From Bolinopsis microptera (lineage: Eukaryota; Ctenophora; Tentaculata; Lobata; Bolinopsidae): a stretch of DNA of 64,000 bases. The translations under genes were made by a program, and so were the position numbers. The stretch covers positions 2,565,902-2,629,901 of the forward strand of contig NC_087076.1 of assembly GCF_026151205.1 (NCBI RefSeq), written 5' to 3'. Each line of letters begins with the position of its first letter. Position 1 is the stretch's first letter. The notes under the pieces were generated by a model that saw only the letters and a list, made by a program, of their open reading frames with translations, did no database searches and was not told the DNA's origin. Shown in pieces: positions 20,649 to 29,600 of the stretch.

Positions 20649-23600
20649 ATGAAGCTTCTTGCGCTTACTCTCTTACTGTTCGTCTGTGTACTCGGTGAGT
20701 TTTCGTGAACATTTTCATTGTGGCTTTAGTTATTGCCCTATTTGTAACAGGGACCATTGGTCCTGTCGAAATGGCCTCCTCGAAATATACTTCTCATCGG
20801 TCTGATACTCATTTTGTAAATGAAAACGTGTCAATTGTTAAAGCCGGATTGTGTAATGAAAATAGAAAACTGGATTTAAAAAATTAATGATATAACTTTC
20901 TCGTTTCAGGAATAATTTCTGCCGGTAAAAATCGGAAGAGAGGACGTCCTGGAATTGTTAATATCCTCCCTGGGTGTGAAGCCGATGGGTTCGATTGCAC
21001 GAGAGAAAATCTGAAGGGATGCAAGGGGAGTTCCAACATAAAAGAACTGAGGCAGTATTGCTTCGCTATGAAAGGCCACTCCAGAAGTAAGTTTTAGTTC
21101 ATCCTGTTCATCACAAAACGGTTTTGCACTGTCAAGCCGTAGTATTTGGCGACCAGCGATCAGTATTTACTATATATATTCACATATTATTATGTTAAAA
21201 AGTGATTTAGTCTGATTCTGTGAAATTAATATTTATTATAGTCTGTGGTTGATCTGGTTTGACAAGCATCTCAAACCAAAGCGTTCTTCAGTGATGGAGG
21301 AGCTTCAAGACATTTTTGATGGTGAGGAGATGAACAACAGAAAACCGAGAATGATAGAAGCTCTAGATGAAGGCTATGAAAGCCCGGTTTCAATAACTGA
21401 CGGTACGTTATGTTTTATACAAATTTATATTTCATGTTGGAAATATAACTATTGGTTATTCAGAGATTTACCACCAATTCAATATTCACAATTTATATGC
21501 AAACTTAATCTCGATGACTTTTGCTTTGTCCAGGCGCAAGTTGTAGTATTGGAGGCGGTGCTATAATGACGTTTGATGGGTACTCCCACTCTATTACCGC
21601 TGGCCCCTGCACCTACGCTCTCACCCTCGACCGATCTATTTCCAAACTGGTCGTTTATGGTGTCTTTGAGTCTTACAGAGGTGGTAAATATGCCAACAGA
21701 CTGAAAGAGGTCGCTATCTATGTTGATAAAACTTCGTAAGTGCTTGAACTGAATTTCCAATCAGTTTTATTTGTTTAAGCAATTGATTACCCATTTTAGC
21801 TAAATTTACCTATCCCATCGCTCGAATATTTGCGCTAGCTCTTTGAGTCTAACAAAATATTGATTAAACTGTTTTCCAGGTTTGTGTTAGGCGAAGATTT
21901 CGACATCAACTACCAAGGAATAGGATACGGTGCACCAGCTAGAATAAACAAGAACATGGTTGTCTATCAAGACGAACATTACATCTATGCTGTGGCTGAA
22001 GAGTTTGGTGCAATCCTTAGATGGGATCCAGCCGGCCAACTCAAGATAACTGTTGACAGCTCCTACAAGAACCAAGTTATGGGTGAGTTATATGAACATT
22101 AAACAGCTCAAACGGAGTCATCATTATTTATTTAGTATAATCATTCCTGTCGCAGCTCAAGAGAGCCGAAATACAATGTTCATAATTCTTCAATGAACAT
22201 AATGGTTAATCTGAAAACAATAACAATAATCTGATAATTTAAGATGAGCGAGCCGTGACTCCTGAAATTGGGTTAGATGCAGTAACTAAGACAAATGAAA
22301 AATATCAGCACGTTTTATAGTCTATTATAGTCTTTCCAACTCCCACATAAATCATAATATTCAAGATATAATGAACAAGTTAAACATTAAACATGATCTT
22401 TATCAAGACTGTGTGGCATGTACAAGTTAAACATTAAACATGATCTTTATCAGGACTGTGTGGCATGTTCAATGACGACAGTAGTTCTGCGGGAGAACAC
22501 AACACTTTAAAACACGCATTCGGAAAAGACGACATGAGCGTGAGTTTTTACTGAAGATACCGAGTTTGGTGTGTGATCGAAAATTATGTTTCTAGGGCAT
22601 AAAACCACGGGACACAACTGTTATATCCTAATGTGTTGTAAACGGAACAAATGTCCAGTAATAAATAAGAACTCTATCACATTTTGTCCACATATTGTCG
22701 GCCCTATTTTTACTGGAAGCACACCTCCAAATAATCTGACCTGCAGGCGAATGACTTTGGAAAAGCCTGGGCTTTATCAGGCTGTTATCACGAGCCTTCT
22801 GAAAGAATTGCAGAAAGAGAGAGAAGCTGTGAAAAAGACTTCTTTGAGAATCTGTGTTCTGTTACTCACGCTGCACCTGGCATGGTAAGTTACTCACGCT
22901 GCACCTGGCATGGTAAGTTAGCTAAATTATCCTCGCAAAGTTCAAAATATCACCTTTTTTAAACGTGGGATGCCAATTATCAGTCGATGACCAAATTAAC
23001 GATTAACTGTTTTCGTAAATTCTGAATCTTTCAGGCGGATTGTCTCAGAGATAAAGAGGCAGGAGCGAGATACCAAAAGGTACGTACAAAAAGTGTTGAT
23101 CGAAGGATCAAATTATATTCTTTACTTTAACCTTCTTAACCGGTATGTTTTCACGATATTGGTATATTTAAAGATATTTTTCCATGCAATGCCTTTTTTG
23201 CTGATGTTACACGTGACAAACAATTCCTGATTAATATTATCTACATCCGTGTAGCCGCACAAAAAGATAAAGTTTAATGATTGATAATGATTATTAAATT
23301 ATTTGCATTATAAATTAGAAATAAACATATTGATATAGTGACTAATATAATACACTCATAGAAGTGTTATAAGAATGAGCTGGAAACTTAGTTTCTGACT
23401 CCTAGAAACATCAAATTCTGGTAAAAATGTACTGGGTTTTAAAGATTATACCAGTTACACAGTTTACTTCTCAAATTTGAAGAATTTCCATAAAAAACCT
23501 CGTTATCTGACAGGAGTGTGTAACAAATCTCTGCCTCTGCGACGAAATAGATTCTTGTATGTACACTGAAACTCTGAGGATTAGTAACGATTGCTACGAT

Positions 23601-26600
23601 AGAATTGGAAAGAAGATTGATAACGGTAGGCTTTTAGGATTAGATATTTTTAAAACGTGCAGAGGTGATAAATTGTACTTCAAAGCGAGCATACGCCATA
23701 CAGCATAATTCGATTTTTGAGTGTTGAATTATACATGAAAATTAATCCAAAACTGTTTTTAGCCGACCTGCGAGCATATCTAAACAAGATAGAAATCCAG
23801 TCCTTATTGCCACGTGATCACGAAGATGTGCCCACTGAAGAAATAGGACCTGATGATCTGACGAGCAATCACGGGGAACCAAGTGCCTACAATGACTTTA
23901 AAGCAGGTGTGTAGACTACACGGGAAACTATTGTAGTTTCTACAGTAAGCTACAGCTTGTGATTTAGCTGTCCCTGGTTATGATTTGTTAACCTCGGAAA
24001 CAGACAATGTGAGCAACTAAGATTATAATTTTAATAACCTTCTCATCTTCAGCTGCTTCGTGTTATGTTTACGGTCACAATCACATCCAAACATTTGACG
24101 GAGTTAACTACCAGAGTGATGCTCACGGTTGTACTTACCCTCTCGCCCTTAGATCTGGTATTCAGGTAACCAAACTGGGTGGAATATTAGGCCCCATATT
24201 TATTAAATTATTAACACTAGCTAGAATTATGAAAATTCCTGGAAATTTAATACATCAATCTTATTTTGTTAGTTTGTTATCGCGAGTTAATATTTAGGAC
24301 TTTGCGGTGTATGGCACCTTCCAAGCGGAGGCGTCGTCCGGTGGTCTAGCTTCCCATTTGGTGTACGTCAGTTTCTTCGACATCAAAAACAGAGTCAGGT
24401 TAGTGCTTCAAATTTACAGACTAATAATTATACGGAATTTCTAGGCTAACCCATTTCCGCCTTTAATATTTTGGCATTTCTGGTGTATTGTCACTATAAG
24501 TTATAACAAAGATATAAAAGTATGAGAATAATTGGTGGATTGCGATAAACCGTCCGATTCTATTAAAATATGAACCGCTACTTTTTATATCAGTTTATTG
24601 TATACATTTAAATGTTTTTAAAAACTATAATTCTTCTGACTAGCCATTAACCAGTACCATTCAGGGTTCAACTAGGTCAGGGACTGGAAGTCAACTACGA
24701 AGGAAGATCAGTTCCTCTACCCTACAATAGAGAATTTGTCTCCATCTGGTGAGTGACTGTGTAATTTACTTTTTGTTTAGATTTGGTTCAGTAGTTTAAA
24801 AAAAAGCAATTTTTGGTCACGATGGAAAAGGAAAGGATACAGTCTGTGCTAAAATGTTCTGATAAGTTCAAAATGATTTGGCTAAATTATAACTGATTAC
24901 TGACATAAGTCTCAGCTGTAACCTATATAAATATATATATCAAGAGTTTAAATTCCCAAGTAGTCAGACTGAGCAGGTTGAGCTGTAGTAAAACACAGTA
25001 CTGAGGCGTTAAAACATTTTCATTACTATCTTCAGTAACATCCTGAATCAGAAACTCGGTTAATATCAGTTCCTACAAAGTGTAACATTGGAAATGAAAT
25101 GACACAACTAAAAACGATATGAATATTTTTTAAAAACATAACTCTTGTGCCCCAATGCAATAGAAAACATTTAAGATAAATCCAACAATGGAATCCCAAA
25201 CGGGTCCATGGCATTGAGCCCCAATGGACGTATAGTTCTAAGTTTCTGAATATAACGGTGTTCATCCACTTCTAGAGTTCTTGGGCTACTATTACTGAGA
25301 ATTGACACTTTATAAGCCTGGTTAAAATTGTCACGTTGTTTCATGTTATGAACTTCTACAAGGTGTTTACCCAAGCTGAATCCGTCGTCGTTTTCTTCAG
25401 GGACAAACGTATTGTCCGAAATGAGTTTGTAGTAATGGGCGCGATGTTCGTTTACTCGTGCCCTGAGGGGCTGCACCGTTCTTCCTACATAACACATGTT
25501 ACAAAGTTGGCAACTGAAGAGGTATACAACATTGTAGCTGACACATGTACCAGTCACTGCTTTGGCTCGCTGTCCATTGACTGTTATTGATGGATGTGGA
25601 GATATGATGTTACAGGTACCGCAGTGTCTGCCCCCACATGGTCTTGTGTGAGGTTGGGTTAAGTCATCCGCAAACTGTTTTGCTTTGACTAACTTCCTTC
25701 TAAATGATGTTCCAGTACGTCTGACGAATTTGAAGATAGGGCGTGATGTACCGGCTCTAGATGATATTGGGGAGCCTGGGGTGTTTCCACTTGTATGGGA
25801 ACCAGATAATCCTGAGAAGCTCGTGGTTCTACTGAGTTCTGGTTCCAATCTTTGCACCGATTCTACTAACTCTTGATCACTGCCAAATGTTGAAATAACG
25901 CGGACTGCTGGTTCTGGAGACTTTGGTACCAGGACATTGCTGTTTGAGTTGTCCAGTGGTTTGAGACATCTTTCGAAGCCTTTGACCTTTTCACTGATGT
26001 TATCTACCATAGTTTTAAATATATATATCCATAGACACAGTGTTTCGTCCTATTAGGACTCATCAGTATGGCTTAAATCATCAGGGTTGGTTTTGCTGAT
26101 GGCGGGAATCGATCCAGCAACCTTACGATTACTGTCCCGGGACCACGCCATATATATATATATAGCTGTAACCTGCCAGCACTAAGAAACTGCAGCGAAA
26201 ATATTACAGAATCGTACACTTATAACTTATTATATTGCAATTAGCCTGCTGGTCAGACAAAAAGAAGATACATTTGGTGATCAACAAACGAATTAATAAA
26301 CAAGCTAAGCTCGGCAACAATAATAGGTTAGAGCACTTCCACCTCTAAGGACGTTTTCATCTGTTTTAGTTATCTCCGACGTGGTATGTGGATGTCCACA
26401 GCCATAGTTGTAGTATTCTCCAACAACCCGACCATTGGTTGCTGAGCGCTTCAGATAACCATTAAGAGTGACAGCTGCATCACAGTTACGGTATATTGTG
26501 GATGCACAAGTTTTGGCACAAGAGGATTTAGGAGTTACTGGAATGACAGTGTTTCCAGAAATTCCCGTCCCACCAGAAGCTACATATCCCCTGCAAGCAG

Positions 26601-29600
26601 CAGTTGCTGCCATGTGGAAACTCCCCCAGGTAACGTCCTCTAGAGTATAGTCCTTATAAGCACCGGGAAGTACAGCCCTGTCTATTCTGCCGTCTGTACC
26701 AACCCTTACACTTTCCCTCCTCAACAAATCTACTTCTGACTGAACAGAGTCCAGGTCCACTTTCTCTGTCTCTACTATTTCTCTCAGCTCCCTTACCTTT
26801 CCAAGTGAGGTGGTGTTAACAGAGTTGATGTTGTTGTTTAGACTGTTCTGTGATGACTGTGTGATGTTTAAACTTTTAAAGAGTCTGCTAATTTGTCAGC
26901 AGTTTTATTTAGCTTCCCTTTCAGATAGGAAATCGCATCCTTTAGGTTAGATTGTGTCCTTTCCAGTTCTTCTATTTTAATCTCATTTTCTGTTACCTTA
27001 CTCGGGGATATTATAGCGGGTTAATTTATGACTGGGAAAATTAATGACCGGGAAAAATATGGCGGAATTTTCCAAAACCCACCAAGCATCAAAATGTATT
27101 ACTTAAGTTTACCTTACTCGGGAACATTATAGCGGGTTAATTTATGACTGGGAAAATTAATGACCGGGAAAAATATGGTGGAATTTTCCAAAACCCACCA
27201 CTTTATCCCAGTCATAATATTCCCGAGTAAGGTAGTTTCTCATTTTGCCGGTCGTTCTCTGTTTCGAGCTCTGTACGGAGATCTGCAATATTTTGCCGAA
27301 TTGTTGAATTTTGTAAGGTTATTGTAGCCTTGTGTAGACTGGCCATTTGTAGTAATTTATCGTCAAGATTATCCTCTAAGCAAGTTGCATCTTTTAAGGA
27401 TTCACAACATTCCGTTAAGATCAAGAACGCTAGGAAAATTACTGGTACTAGAAAACTGGTAATCTTGTCAAGTATTGGTTTGGACGCTGAACAGAGCTTT
27501 ATACATGTTTAGACTATACATACCAGTTCAGTAGTATTAATGTTTTTAAACAAAGTTGGGGGGGGGGGGGGCCAACCATATTAAAGTATATTAAAGTATA
27601 TCCCCGGGTCAAAATCGGAAAAAATCCTACATTTTAATATACTTTAATATACCTACAATTAGAAGATTTATATTCTTCGTTAAGATTTACATGATGAACT
27701 ATATTTTTCACTCAGATTCGCAAGATAAGCCTGTTTTAGGACTAGTACATGAATTTCCATCCAGATTGGTCAAAAATTGGCTGAGCTATGAGCTTTAAAA
27801 AATATGCCCATATTTGGGCATACGCTTTTGCCCAAATTCGCTTTTGCCCAAATTCGATAAAATTTCAATATTTTTTAATGAGACTAACTCTATATGAAAG
27901 ATATAACTCAGTGTTTGTTGAATATAGTGGATACTAAGTAAAAAGACCTCCATGAACAAAATTGGGAAAATTGCACATAATATCTCGGTTCGGAATACTA
28001 GCCAAAATGACTTCATTAAAATTGAAATAACTCCATCAGTTTTCAATATTTTTTCAAGAACTTTTTGGAATCGATTAAGAATTGCATTGCAAGCTTATTT
28101 TAGGGCAACAATTTTTGATGTAGGCCTCCAAGGAGATAGGGATATATTAAAGTATATTAAAGTATATTAAAGTATATTAAAGTATATCCCCGGGTCAAAA
28201 TCGGGAAAAATCCTACATTTTAATATACTTTAATATGGTTGGCCCCCCCCCCCCCCAAAGTTACAACGTTAATTATTAGAGATTTGAAGTGAAATGGATG
28301 GATAAACGATGTTGTCTAGACAACAGCTGTGGGCGTGATAAAAGTTACAACTTTGTTGAGAAAAGCTGGGAAAGGATGGAGCTGAAATAAAATGTTGTCC
28401 AACGCAAGGATATTTATTATATTAAGACCATTTGGAGCTGATAGAGTTTGGGCGGAACGTTGGGGATCATAAATATACCGTAAACTTTATCGAAGGTTAA
28501 TTCTACCACTCCTTTATAAAGTTAGAAGCAGCACCATTTCCGCATGATAATTATGCCCGGGTGCAGGTAGAGTATTTTAGCGGGTCAAAAATAATTTTTT
28601 TTCAAGATGCAGGATTTAGGTGTTTGTAGATAGGGCTAAATATATTTACATAATTGTAAGTGAATTATCAAATCATTTATCGTATATTAAGACGGCAGAT
28701 CATTCACCAGACGAGGTTTATCTCTAGTCTGGGCAAAGGTTTAGAGATAAATAAAACCATGCACAATGTACACTGCATATTATTTGGGCTTCAGACAACG
28801 GTCATTAATCGTGTCATTCCGTACGAGGCAAAGGGCGAGAAGAAAGGTAGCCACATCACGTGACAGGTAAACATATTGTCACGTGACAGGTAAACACATT
28901 GTCACGTGATATGTTTATAAGAAGCCACCTTGAGAACCATATAATTCACAGTCTTAACCTAATTCACTTACCAGGCACAACAGCGAAACAAACCAGATTT
29001 ATATCTACGATCACGATGTTGGAGTGCTGGTGCGGTGGGACGGAGAGTCCGTGGTGACAATCAGTGTGGATGACCGTTACCATGGAAACACTAAGGGTAT
29101 GTACAATTAGCTAATCAACAACACATGCCTTATCAGTTATCACAATAATGTTTTCTGGTAACTGAGGAAACTTATCTGTAACCAAGTCACCAAGTATCCA
29201 TAACTGGGCATTATTTTCACGGGAAGACCTTCACCGTGCATAATATTAACTGTATCCATTATTCAGGCCCCAGGGTAATGATCTTAGAAATAAAATAATT
29301 CTGGATAAGTTTCAAATTTTGTAACGATTAGCTCAGACTTCTTTACTTCTTCCAGCACGAATAACACTGTTTTTTAATTGGTGACATTTCTAATTCTCAT
29401 GCTTAATATCGTGTTAATTGTTGATTGTTAAATATAAATCCCAGGATTGTGCGGTACATATAATGGAGATGATGATGACGAGATCAATCTGCTGAAGGAT
29501 ACCCGGCTTACACCGGACACTTTCCAAGTCATGGTCCAGGTTTGCTGAGTATTATTTTCTAACTCATTACGTGAGGAAGTACTTGACAGCTGGTACTGCC

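Larger units (their letters stand above)
24925..26163 (-). mobile_element. Penelope-like element copy with ribozyme and GIY-YIG ORF, RT missing
   Basis: An insertion in vWD intron 13, flanked by an 11-bp direct repeat agctgtaacct at 24914-24924 and 26164-26174. From its 5' end (right side) it has an AT repeat, a tRNA-like B-box stretch (gctggatcgattcccgcc), a hammerhead ribozyme and then a 279-codon endonuclease ORF. Penelope-like elements (PLEs) carry RT followed by GIY-YIG, with hammerhead motifs in their terminal repeats. Here the RT part is absent and the ribozyme sits 18 nt from the ORF start, so this is an internally deleted or non-autonomous derivative. Confidence 0.8.

Noticed and set aside
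26870-26890. A 17-nt micro-intron (gtttaaac...cag) instead of a frameshift
   Set aside because: It would keep frame, but it is far shorter than any spliceosomal intron in this window; a 1-nt deletion in a homopolymer is simpler.
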